Assembly: GCA_934101175.1 (NCBI GenBank)
Contig: CAKOQC010000001.1
Location: forward strand, 124,001-188,000
Direction of reading: 5' to 3'
Length of the DNA: 64,000 nt
DNA from: RUG705 sp934101175
GTDB taxonomy: Bacteria; Bacillota_I; Bacilli_A; RF39; UBA660
The notes under the pieces were generated by a model. It searched no databases. It was not told the DNA's origin and worked only from the letters and a program-made list of their open reading frames with translations. Of this stretch, positions 15,763-23,240 are shown in pieces. Position numbers and translations under genes: made by a program. The first letter of the stretch is position 1. Every line of letters begins with the position of its first letter.

Positions 15763-17964
15763 ATGAAAAAAATAGGAATTATGACATGGTTCAAACATAA
15801 TAATTATGGAACAGTATTGCAAGCATATGCATTACAAAAAAAAATTAATTCACTAGGGAACGAAGCTGAAATAATTAACTATAGTACAAGAATTAGAAAA
15901 ACTATGTTTTATGAAATGAACTTTCATTTCATTATTAAAAAATTATCAAACGAATTCTTTCACCAAAAGTACCATCAAAATAATAGCAACACAAAAAAAC
16001 TTTTTAATGATTTTAGAAATAATTATTTAAATATTTCTAAAGAATGTGATAATCACAATGAGTTAAAACAAGTAAGTGAATCATACGATAAAATTGTATG
16101 TGGAAGTGATCAAATATGGAATCCTAATTTTTTTGATAAACATTATTTTTTAGACTTTATAGAAGACAGTTCTAAGAAAATATCATATGCTCCAAGTATA
16201 GGCGTTAGTACTATTGAAAAAGCAGAAATAAAAGATAAAATGTCACATTATCTTAATATGTTTTCCTCAATTTCTATAAGAGAAGAGCAAGGGAAAGCAT
16301 GCATTAAAGAATTATGCTCTAAAAAAGTAGAGGTTGTACTAGATCCAACACTTTTATTAACAAAAGAAGAATGGATAAAATTACTAGAATTAAAAAACAA
16401 TAAAGAAGCATATATTTTATGTTATTTTTTGGGGAATAATAAGAATTATGTTAAAATAGCAAAAAAAATATCACAAAAATTAGATCTTCCAATTAAAGTT
16501 TTACCAACAACCACTTTAACCACAAAATTTAATAGTGATGAAATAATATTTGATTGTGGACCAAAAGAATTTGTTGAAAAAATATATAATTCTAGTTTTG
16601 TATTAACAGATTCATTTCATGGCTTGATATTTGCATTAAATTTTGAAAAGCAATTTTGTGCACTTAAAAGATTTAACAATCAATCAAACTCACAAAATTC
16701 TAGAATATTTAATATTTTAAAAAAATTTAATCTTGAGGATAGAATATATGACAATAATTGTTGTTTAAATGAAATAGATTTCGCTAAAGTTAATAAAATG
16801 CTTACGAGAGAAAGAAACAATAGTATCGCTTATCTAAAGAAATCACTAAACATAAGCAATAAACAGGTAGACAATAAAACAATTTGCAGTAATTGTACCG
16901 GCTGCGGAATGTGTGCATCGGTTTGCCCTAAAAAATGTATCACAATTGATATAGATGAGGATGGCTTTTTTAAATATAAAATTGATGCGAATAAATGTAT
17001 CAAATGTGGTTTATGTAAAAAAATATGCGCACAAAATCAAAATAATTCAAAGTTAATAAATAATAATAATAAATTATATAGCGCTATGGCTAAAAACAAA
17101 AAAATATTAAATAAATCTTCTTCAGGTGGAATAGCCTATGAACTTGCAAAACGGGCACTTCAATTGAATTATGCAGTTGTAGGGTGCACATATAACTATA
17201 ATAATAATAGAGCGGAACATATTATAATTAGAAAAGAAAATGAATTGCAAATGCTTTCTGGGTCAAAATATTTGCAAAGTTTTACACAAAACGCATTTAA
17301 AGAAATATCAAAAATTAAACAAGGTGTTATTATTGGCACACCTTGTCAAATTGCATCTATAGATAACTATCTTAGAATTACCGAAAAAAGAAATAATTTT
17401 ATTTTAATAGATCTTATATGTCACGGAGTGCCAAGCTACCTATTATGGGATAAATTAATTAAAGAATTAAATATTAAAATTCAAGATGTACAATTTAGAA
17501 ATAAAAAATATAAACATAAAAAAGTACTCACAATTAATTCAAAAAAAATTAACAACAAAAAATTTTACAATTATTATGATAGTGGATTAATTTTTAATGA
17601 GTGTTGTTATGATTGTAATTATCGTGAAGCATGTTCATCTGATATTAGAATTGGCGATTTTTGGGGAAAAAATAGTGAAAACGGTATTAGTAAAGTATTA
17701 ATAAATACCAAATCTGGTTATAATTTATTTAATCAAATTATAGATAATATAGACTGTACAGAAGAAAATATAATCAATTATTATAAAAATCAACAAAAGA
17801 AAAATGTTATTCTACCAATAGAGAGATACTATTTAATTAACGAATTAAAAAATAAATCAAATACTCTATCAAAATTGTCTTCAAAATATTGCGATAAAAT
17901 AATTATAGACGCAAAAATTAGAAAAAGATTTTATAAATTATATAAAATAATTACAAAAAAATGA
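15763..17964 (+). CDS. Polysaccharide pyruvyltransferase fused to 4Fe-4S + FrhB-like domain
   Basis: 733-aa two-part protein. Residues 1-365 are a polysaccharide pyruvyltransferase (CsaB/PssM type: GIMTWFKHNNYGTVLQAYAL, VCGSDQIWNPNFF, VLTDSFHGLIFALNF), an enzyme type that puts a ketal pyruvate on sugars. Residues about 372-430 hold two ferredoxin-type clusters (CTGCGMCASVCPKKC; CIKCGLCKKIC). Residues about 440-733 match the coenzyme F420 hydrogenase/dehydrogenase beta-subunit family (SSSGGIAYELAKR, IGTPCQIASIDNYL, DLICHGVPSYLLWDKLI, RIGDFWG). In other species these two halves are often neighbours in capsule loci; here they are one chain. The FrhB half is probably a flavin/Fe-S oxidoreductase; its reaction in polysaccharide synthesis is not established. 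Confidence 0.88.
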   Translation: MKKIGIMTWFKHNNYGTVLQAYALQKKINSLGNEAEIINYSTRIRKTMFYEMNFHFIIKKLSNEFFHQKYHQNNSNTKKLFNDFRNNYLNISKECDNHNELKQVSESYDKIVCGSDQIWNPNFFDKHYFLDFIEDSSKKISYAPSIGVSTIEKAEIKDKMSHYLNMFSSISIREEQGKACIKELCSKKVEVVLDPTLLLTKEEWIKLLELKNNKEAYILCYFLGNNKNYVKIAKKISQKLDLPIKVLPTTTLTTKFNSDEIIFDCGPKEFVEKIYNSSFVLTDSFHGLIFALNFEKQFCALKRFNNQSNSQNSRIFNILKKFNLEDRIYDNNCCLNEIDFAKVNKMLTRERNNSIAYLKKSLNISNKQVDNKTICSNCTGCGMCASVCPKKCITIDIDEDGFFKYKIDANKCIKCGLCKKICAQNQNNSKLINNNNKLYSAMAKNKKILNKSSSGGIAYELAKRALQLNYAVVGCTYNYNNNRAEHIIIRKENELQMLSGSKYLQSFTQNAFKEISKIKQGVIIGTPCQIASIDNYLRITEKRNNFILIDLICHGVPSYLLWDKLIKELNIKIQDVQFRNKKYKHKKVLTINSKKINNKKFYNYYDSGLIFNECCYDCNYREACSSDIRIGDFWGKNSENGISKVLINTKSGYNLFNQIIDNIDCTEENIINYYKNQQKKNVILPIERYYLINELKNKSNTLSKLSSKYCDKIIIDAKIRKRFYKLYKIITKK

Positions 17965-18072
17965 CAACTATTCGTACCAGGCAGAACCTGTCAATTAAGA
18001 GATATCCTAATAGATAGTGTAGGTTCTATTACTGGTATCTATCTATATAAATTATTAATAAAAAGAAAATAA
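17965..18072 (+). pseudogene. C-terminal remnant of a VanZ-family protein
   Basis: Directly after the stop of the fusion gene and in the same frame, 35 codons encode FVPGRTCQLRDILIDSVG followed by SITGIYLYKLLIKRK and a TAA. This is the conserved VanZ motif (VPGR..-DVLID-GS--G). There is no start codon and the membrane helices that should precede it are missing. VanZ genes are common next to surface-polysaccharide loci. The remnant looks like the far side of a recombination junction created when the upstream polysaccharide genes were exchanged. Confidence 0.75.
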
Positions 18073-18094
18073 TATATAACAAAATTAAACAATC

Positions 18095-18115
18095 AACTAC
18101 CTCATGGTAGTTTTT
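18095..18115 (+). terminator. Terminator ending the polysaccharide operon
   Basis: AACTACC (18095-18101), loop TCAT, GGTAGTT (18106-18112) then TTTAT. An extended -10 (TGATATAAT, -10 hexamer 18120-18125) follows at once and probably drives the DUF1810 gene. Confidence 0.75.
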
Positions 18116-18154
18116 ATGATATAATTAAAATATAAGAAAGTTAGTGATCATAAT

Positions 18155-18574
18155 ATGGAATATAATTTAAATAGATTTATTATTGCACAAGAAAGAGACT
18201 TTTATAAAGCATTATCAGAAATAAAACAAGAAAGAAAATGTAGTCATTGGATGTGGTATATATTTCCAGAGTTAAAAGGACTAGGGTATAGTGCTACATC
18301 AGAGTTTTATGGCATCAGTGACTTAGAAGAAGCTAAAGAATATTTATCAAATGATTATCTAAGAGGTAATCTACTAAAGATATGTAATGCATTATTATAT
18401 ACAAGTACTAATAATATAGAAGAAATATTAGAATATCCTGATAATTTAAAATTAAAATCTTCGATGACACTTTTTGATTATATTTCTGAAAAAGATAATA
18501 TATATAGTTTAGTATTAGATAAATTCTATAATGGTGAAAAAGATAAATTAACATTAGGTCTTATTGAAAAATAA
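18155..18574 (+). CDS. DUF1810 family protein
   Basis: 139-aa soluble protein that fits DUF1810 over its full length: FIIAQERDFYKALSEIKQE, then the signature SHWMWYIFPELKGLGYSATS, YGISDLEEAKEYL, and FDYISEKDNIYSLVLDKFYNGEKD. The family's biochemical role is not known to me. It begins its own small unit after the operon terminator; the ribosome site is weak (AGTTAGTGATCATA upstream). The following gene is 48 bases on in the same direction. Confidence 0.88.
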   Translation: MEYNLNRFIIAQERDFYKALSEIKQERKCSHWMWYIFPELKGLGYSATSEFYGISDLEEAKEYLSNDYLRGNLLKICNALLYTSTNNIEEILEYPDNLKLKSSMTLFDYISEKDNIYSLVLDKFYNGEKDKLTLGLIEK

Positions 18575-18622
18575 TATATAAGTTTAATAAGTAAATAAAA
18601 AATAAATAAGTAGGTGTATTAT

Positions 18623-19207
18623 ATGAATGAATTAGAAGAATTTAAATTATTTTGTGATAAATTAAATGATAAATGTATAAAACTACAAGATAATGAAAAA
18701 GAATATATAAGTGATGAAGATGCATTTTCTTCTTATGTATATGTAAAAGAAATGAAATTAGAATTAGAGGGAGATTTCTTATTATTCTTAGCATGTCTTA
18801 ATTTACTTAATACTTATGTAAAGCAAAGAGATGCTAAGATAGGTTATTATTTTAAGAAAGAAATAGATTATTTTATCAGTGTCTGTATTAGAAAGAATAA
18901 TAAAATATTAAAAATTAATGAAGAAAAAGATGGTAATAAAGGTAATCTAATAATGGTTCAAATAAATAATATTCAGTTTAGCTTCCATAGTGCTGAATAT
19001 CAAGATAAAAATATAATTTTAGATGATACAATTAAGTGGGATGGTATTAGAAAACAAAAATGTGCCCTTACTATTTATAATGAATGTAAAAATAATAAAC
19101 TACTTAGATCAAACATTACTTATAGAGGAGCTAATTTAGATATGGTAGTAGAAAGATATCTAAATAATTATAGAAAAGGTCATATGGACTTTAATAGTAA
19201 GATATAG
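18623..19207 (+). CDS. Hypothetical protein
   Basis: 194 aa, start at ATG 18623 with TAGGTG upstream (a GTG 9 bases earlier overlaps that site). I do not recognise the family. The first 100 residues are acidic and helical, without membrane segments; the second half is more mixed, with IQFSFHSAEYQDKNIILDD and KWDGIRKQKCALTIYNECK. A helical N-terminal half plus a beta-containing C-terminal half with a His in a hydrophobic strand hints at an enzyme or binding fold but proves nothing. It shares direction with the DUF1810 gene and ends at a strong terminator. Confidence 0.6.
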   Translation: MNELEEFKLFCDKLNDKCIKLQDNEKEYISDEDAFSSYVYVKEMKLELEGDFLLFLACLNLLNTYVKQRDAKIGYYFKKEIDYFISVCIRKNNKILKINEEKDGNKGNLIMVQINNIQFSFHSAEYQDKNIILDDTIKWDGIRKQKCALTIYNECKNNKLLRSNITYRGANLDMVVERYLNNYRKGHMDFNSKI

Positions 19208-19213
19208 AAATAT

Positions 19214-19246
19214 ATAGATAAGCATACTAACTTATCTATTTTTTCT
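19214..19246 (+). terminator. Rho-independent terminator
   Basis: Nine-base stem ATAGATAAG (19214-19222) / CTTATCTAT (19231-19239), eight-base loop and a T run. Confidence 0.85.
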
Positions 19247-19324
19247 TAATATATAATATACTTCTATAATTTGCTATTTTTCTAATTTATAATTAAATAT
19301 AATTAATAAGAGGTGATAAAAAAT

Positions 19325-19360
19325 AATCAATAAATAGAATTATAGTTCTAAATATTGATT
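19325..19360 (+). other. Stem-loop between a ribosome site and a micro-ORF
   Basis: AATCAATA (19325-19332) pairs with TATTGATT (19353-19360), and inside it TAGAA (19335-19339) pairs with TTCTA (19346-19350), with AA/AA internal mismatches and a six-base loop. Upstream is AAGAGGTGAT (19309-19318), a good Shine-Dalgarno with no start codon at normal distance. Downstream, 9 bases away, is the ATG of a 45-codon frame. There is no T run, so it is not a usual terminator. Confidence 0.5.
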
Positions 19361-19369
19361 ATATTTACT

Positions 19370-19507
19370 ATGTATAAATATTTTATATTATTAGGAGTAA
19401 TTATTACTATCTTATTAGTATTCTTCTATCTATTATATTTTTCTTTTTTATTAATATTTAATCATCAAAGTCTTATAGAATATCTTAAACAAATATTTCT
19501 TGAATAG
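19370..19507 (+). CDS. Possible 45-aa hydrophobic membrane peptide
   Basis: MYKYFILLGVIITILLVF, then a second hydrophobic stretch (YLLYFSFLLIF) and a polar tail NHQSLIEYLKQIFLE. The ATG has no ribosome site at normal distance, but AGAGGTGAT lies upstream across a hairpin that would bring it closer. One long or two short membrane helices with a polar tail match small membrane proteins and type I toxin-like peptides. The AT-rich DNA could produce such a frame by chance, so the call is weak. The rest of the 19,247-19,585 gap contains only the hairpin and the next promoter. Confidence 0.35.
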   Translation: MYKYFILLGVIITILLVFFYLLYFSFLLIFNHQSLIEYLKQIFLE

Positions 19508-19533
19508 TAATTCTATTTAATAAGAACATTTAT

Positions 19534-19562
19534 TTGCATTATTGACTAATAAGTGATATAAT
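19534..19562 (+). promoter_or_regulatory. Extended -10 promoter for the Fic gene
   Basis: TGATATAAT (TG at 19554, hexamer TATAAT 19557-19562) with a weak TTGCAT 17 bases upstream (19534-19539); 23 bases before the start codon. Confidence 0.55.
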
Positions 19563-19585
19563 ACTAAATCGAAAGAGGGGATAGT

Positions 19586-20863
19586 ATGAATTATGAAAAG
19601 TATATTAATAATCTATCTTTAGTATCATCAAGAATTAATGACTTGTTAAATGATAATACATTTGAGTTAAGTGAAAACTATTTAAAATCTATTCATAGAT
19701 ATCTATTTAAAGACGTTTATGAAAATAATGGTATATTTAGAACTCATAATTTAATTCGTAATGAAATGACTTTAAATGAAGATACTGTTACTTATGCTAA
19801 TTATAGTTCTATTGAAAGTTATTTAATCTATGACTTATCTGAAGAAAGAAAAATTAATTATCATCATTTATCTATTTTAGATCAAGTCAAAAAGATTGCC
19901 GATTTTACTGCTCGTATTTGGAGTACACATCCTTTTGGAGAAGGAAACACCAGAACCGTTGCTGTCTTCATACAAAAATACTTAAAAACATTAGGATACA
20001 CTACTAATAATGAAATTTTTAAGGATAATTCTAGATATTTTCGTAATGCTTTAGTAAAAGCCTCTTACTATAACCCTAAATATAATATTCATCTAGATAA
20101 AAATCCATTAATAGCTTTCTTTACTAAAGTAATGATAGATCCTACTATCGAATTAGATGAAGATGCCGTATATGTAAATGAATTATTTAATCCTCTTGAA
20201 ATTGACAATCGTCCTGACTTTAATAGTCCTTATATTAGAAGTTTATTAAAAGAATTTATTAAAGCCCGTAATTTACCAAAAGATATAAGTTTAAATGCTA
20301 GTGGTTTTATGCAATATTTTCTAAGTTGGCTAGATACTATTAAAGATAATATTGAAGATTATGCTAGTTTTATATCTTACTTAGACCTTAATATTAAAAA
20401 TTATTATCTATGTGAAGTAGGAAAAGGTCATTATGACTCTTTATTATACAATTCTAATTACCGTGGAATAATTCTAAGTCCTTATGCTAAAGGTTTTAAT
20501 CATTATAATGGTAACATTATTGTAGATGCTAATCTTACTATTGAAAACAACACCCCTTTAATAGTACCAACCGATAAGAATAAAAAAATTCATTATCCCG
20601 TTGATTTAGGAATAAAAACATTTACTACTCATAACATATCTTCCTTATCAAGAATTTCTTCATGGTCATCACTCCCTCAAAAAGATCACACCATCTTACT
20701 TGGAGCATTTGGTAATACATCTGACTATAATATTGAAGAAAAAACTAAAGTTCTTAATTATTTTAAAGATATGTATCCAGATGAATTCATTCTTGAATCT
20801 ACTACTGTAGATAATACATATTGTAGTATATTAGCATCTAAAAAATTAGTAAGAAAGAAATAA
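19586..20863 (+). CDS. Fic-domain protein with a large unassigned C-terminal region
   Basis: 425 aa; ribosome site AGAGGGG. Residues about 30-195 form a Fic fold, with the active-site motif HPFGEGNTRT at 115-124 (catalytic His115, P-loop Gly/Asn, Arg). Fic enzymes usually move AMP from ATP onto Ser/Thr/Tyr of a target protein. The upstream segment SIHRYLFKDVYENNGIFRTH is the usual Fic lead-in. I did not find a clear (S/T)xxxE(G/N) inhibitory helix. Residues about 205-425 are not a known Fic partner domain to me: a helical part (FIKARNLPKDISLNASGF) and a beta-rich end (GHYDSLLYNSNYRGIILSP, HTILLGAFGNTSDYN). No antitoxin gene sits next to it. Confidence 0.85.
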   Translation: MNYEKYINNLSLVSSRINDLLNDNTFELSENYLKSIHRYLFKDVYENNGIFRTHNLIRNEMTLNEDTVTYANYSSIESYLIYDLSEERKINYHHLSILDQVKKIADFTARIWSTHPFGEGNTRTVAVFIQKYLKTLGYTTNNEIFKDNSRYFRNALVKASYYNPKYNIHLDKNPLIAFFTKVMIDPTIELDEDAVYVNELFNPLEIDNRPDFNSPYIRSLLKEFIKARNLPKDISLNASGFMQYFLSWLDTIKDNIEDYASFISYLDLNIKNYYLCEVGKGHYDSLLYNSNYRGIILSPYAKGFNHYNGNIIVDANLTIENNTPLIVPTDKNKKIHYPVDLGIKTFTTHNISSLSRISSWSSLPQKDHTILLGAFGNTSDYNIEEKTKVLNYFKDMYPDEFILESTTVDNTYCSILASKKLVRKK

Positions 20864-20933
20864 ATTAAAATAATAAATTATTATCATTAAATTTTATTAT
20901 AAGAAATAAAAACTAAGATTATATTTAAAAAAC

Positions 20934-20967
20934 AAAAGTGAGCATAAAAATATGTTTCACTTTTTTT
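20934..20967 (+). terminator. Terminator after the Fic gene
   Basis: AAAAGTGA-G-CATA (from 20934) pairs with TATG-TT-TCACTTTT (20951-20964) with one bulge, followed by T residues. Otherwise 20,864-21,111 shows no gene. Confidence 0.7.
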
Positions 20968-21111
20968 GAAATATTTAATTATTAAATTCAAATATCATTA
21001 TATAAAATTAAAACCTTATCAAAATAGTGATTTATCAAGTATATTTATATTATAGTAATAATTTTGAATTTATATTTAAATACTCATCCATTCCAATTTT
21101 AACTAAAATTC

Positions 21112-21140
21112 TTTTCAAAAATAAAAATATATGCTATACT
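21112..21140 (+). promoter_or_regulatory. Promoter of the polysaccharide control operon
   Basis: TTTTCA (21112-21117), 17 bases, TATACT (21135-21140) with an extended TG at 21132-21133; 22 bases before the Wzz-like gene. Confidence 0.65.
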
Positions 21141-21162
21141 TATAAAGTAGAGGTGTAACAAA

Positions 21163-21834
21163 ATGGAAGAAATCGATTTAAAAGAATTATTTGATTATTT
21201 TAAAGGCAAAATAGGGTTATTTGTAACAATTACTGTAGGTATCTGCCTATTAGGATGTATTTATGGTTTATTTATTCAAAAACCACTTTATAAATCATAT
21301 ACTACAGTAATACTAGGTTCTAATAATCAAACAATCACTCAAAATGATGTCACATTAAATAAAAATCTCGTAGATACTTATGCTGAAATTGTTAAATCTA
21401 GAAGAGTTCTAGATCAAGTAATTGATGAACTTAATCTAGATATAGCTTATGAAAAGTTAAGTAGTAAAGTATCAGTAAATTCTGTTAATAATACTGAAAT
21501 GATTAAGATTAGTGTATCTGATAAAGATAGTATCAAGGCTAAAAATATCGCTAATGTTACCGCTAATTACTTTAAAAAAGAAGTAATGTCTTTATATAAT
21601 ATGGACAATGTTAACATTCTAGATGAAGCTATTGCCATGGATACTCCATATAATATTAATATTCCTAAGCAAATAGTTATCTATTTCATGATAGGATTAA
21701 TTGCAGCCGCTGGCGTAGTATTTATTGCTTTCTATTTTGACAGAACTATCAAATCAGTAGAACAAATAGAACAAAAAATCAAATTACCAATACTAGGTAG
21801 TGTTGAAGAATATCAGAAGGGTGGTAGAAAGTAA
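21163..21834 (+). CDS. Wzz/YveK-like chain-length determinant and kinase activator
   Basis: 223 aa. Two membrane helices near residues 18-36 and 170-190 flank an extracytoplasmic domain with the Wzz signature (FIQKPLYKSYTTVILG...VDTYAEIVKSRRVLDQVIDEL...NIANVTANYF). A short cytoplasmic tail (FDRTIKSVEQIEQKIKLPIL) is the segment that contacts and activates the partner tyrosine kinase in CapA/TkmA systems. The stop codon shares a base with the kinase start (TAATG), so the two are coupled. It sets polymer length and presents the kinase at the membrane. Confidence 0.9.
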   Translation: MEEIDLKELFDYFKGKIGLFVTITVGICLLGCIYGLFIQKPLYKSYTTVILGSNNQTITQNDVTLNKNLVDTYAEIVKSRRVLDQVIDELNLDIAYEKLSSKVSVNSVNNTEMIKISVSDKDSIKAKNIANVTANYFKKEVMSLYNMDNVNILDEAIAMDTPYNINIPKQIVIYFMIGLIAAAGVVFIAFYFDRTIKSVEQIEQKIKLPILGSVEEYQKGGRK

Positions 21835-22502
21835 TGAAAGATGAATTAGTTATTTTTAATAAACCTAAATCAAATATTAGTGAAGATATTAGAACTATTA
21901 GAACTAATTTAATGTTTACTGCTTCTGAAGATGATGCTAAAGTAATCTTGATTACTAGCTCAGTTCCTGGAGAAGGAAAAAGCTTTATCAGTAGTAACCT
22001 AGCAGCAGCGTTTGCTCAAACTGGAGAGTCTACTTTATTAATAGACAGTGACTTAAGATTAGGCCGTATTCACAAAGTGTTTGGAGTTTCTAACGAAAAA
22101 GGCCTATCAAACTTACTAATAGGACAAAGCGTAATTGATTGTGCTGATTATATTAAAAAAACTCAAATACCTGATTTATATGTTATTCCAAGAGGAACCG
22201 TTCCTCCAAACCCAAGTGAATTATTAAATTCAAATAATACTAAAAAAATAATAACTTTTCTAAGAAAAAAGTTTGATCACATCATCTTTGATGGTGTACC
22301 AATAAATGGACTACCAGATTCATTAATTATGGCTAGTTTAGTCGACCGTGTAGTAGTAGTAACATCAGTAGGATACACTAAAATAGATGAATTGATGGAA
22401 ACAAAAAAAGCCTTAGAAAAGATTGATGCTAAAGTAGCAGGAATAGTTGCTAATCGTACCGTTCAAACTAAAAGAGGTAAATATTCTAACTACTATGAAT
22501 AG
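21834..22502 (+). CDS. CpsD/CapB-type bacterial tyrosine kinase
   Basis: 222-aa cytoplasmic BY-kinase. Walker A is in SSVPGEGKSFISSNLAAAFA, Walker A' in STLLIDSDLRLGR, Walker B in HIIFDGVP. The C-terminus ends in a tyrosine cluster (YSNYYE), the autophosphorylation tail, here short (three Tyr). It phosphorylates itself and is dephosphorylated by the PHP phosphatase encoded 14 bases downstream; the cycle controls polymer assembly. The separation of kinase from the membrane adaptor is the Gram-positive arrangement. Confidence 0.92.
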   Translation: MKDELVIFNKPKSNISEDIRTIRTNLMFTASEDDAKVILITSSVPGEGKSFISSNLAAAFAQTGESTLLIDSDLRLGRIHKVFGVSNEKGLSNLLIGQSVIDCADYIKKTQIPDLYVIPRGTVPPNPSELLNSNNTKKIITFLRKKFDHIIFDGVPINGLPDSLIMASLVDRVVVVTSVGYTKIDELMETKKALEKIDAKVAGIVANRTVQTKRGKYSNYYE

Positions 22503-22516
22503 GAGAGTAATACATT

Positions 22517-23230
22517 ATGACAGATACCCACTCACATATTTTATTTAATATAGATGATGGCAGTAATAACATTGAAGAGTCCATTGCCATACTAAAAGAA
22601 ATGGCTGAAGTAGGCTTCAAACATGTAATTCTTACACCGCATTATATCGAAGGAACTGAATACTCTGTTACTAATGAAGAAAAAGATATAAGATTTGCTC
22701 TATTAGAAAAGAGAATTAAAGAAGAAAACCTAGATATTACAATCCATCTAGGTAATGAAATATTTCTTCACAACAACCTTATTGCATCTATTGAAGGTGC
22801 TAAGTGTTATGGACTTAACAAATCAAACTATCTCTTAGTAGAGCTTCCTTTTCATAATCAAATAAGAGGCTTAATTGATATCTTATATGAATTTAAAGTA
22901 AAAGGTTATACTCCAATAATAGCTCATCCTGAAAGATATACCTATCTTCAAGATAACCCCGATTTAGTAGACAAATTAAAAGAAGAAGGAACACTATTTC
23001 AATGTAATTATTCTAGTATTCTTGGTTATTATCGTAAAGATGCTGAAAGATTAATGAAATACATGCTAAAAAAGCATTACGTAGATTATCTAGGAACTGA
23101 TATTCATCATATAAATAAAGCATTCGTTCTTGATAACTTTGCTAAAATTAAAAAAACTATAATCAAGATAACTGGCGATGAATATTTCAACGAAATAATG
23201 GAAAACTGTTCTAATCTAATCAAAGAATGA
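22517..23230 (+). CDS. CpsB/YwqE-type protein-tyrosine phosphatase (PHP family)
   Basis: 237 aa metal-dependent phosphatase. It starts MTDTHSHILFNIDDGSNNIE, the PHP metal site and the family's DDG signature, followed by HVILTPHYIEG, LGNEIF, PIIAHPERYTYL and LGTDIHH, which carry the other metal-binding His/Asp/Glu. Full length. It removes phosphate from the kinase's tyrosine tail. RBS AGGAGAG upstream; 10 bases to the LCP gene. Confidence 0.93.
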   Translation: MTDTHSHILFNIDDGSNNIEESIAILKEMAEVGFKHVILTPHYIEGTEYSVTNEEKDIRFALLEKRIKEENLDITIHLGNEIFLHNNLIASIEGAKCYGLNKSNYLLVELPFHNQIRGLIDILYEFKVKGYTPIIAHPERYTYLQDNPDLVDKLKEEGTLFQCNYSSILGYYRKDAERLMKYMLKKHYVDYLGTDIHHINKAFVLDNFAKIKKTIIKITGDEYFNEIMENCSNLIKE

Positions 23231-23240
23231 AGGTCTTAGT

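Noticed and set aside
4015..17964. Prophage or insertion sequence as carrier of the polysaccharide cluster
   Set aside because: No transposase, integrase, terminal repeat or phage gene is visible; homologous exchange is a simpler explanation for the VanZ scar.
19208..21162. CRISPR array or short direct repeats
   Set aside because: I looked for regularly spaced repeats in this and the other intergenic regions and saw none.
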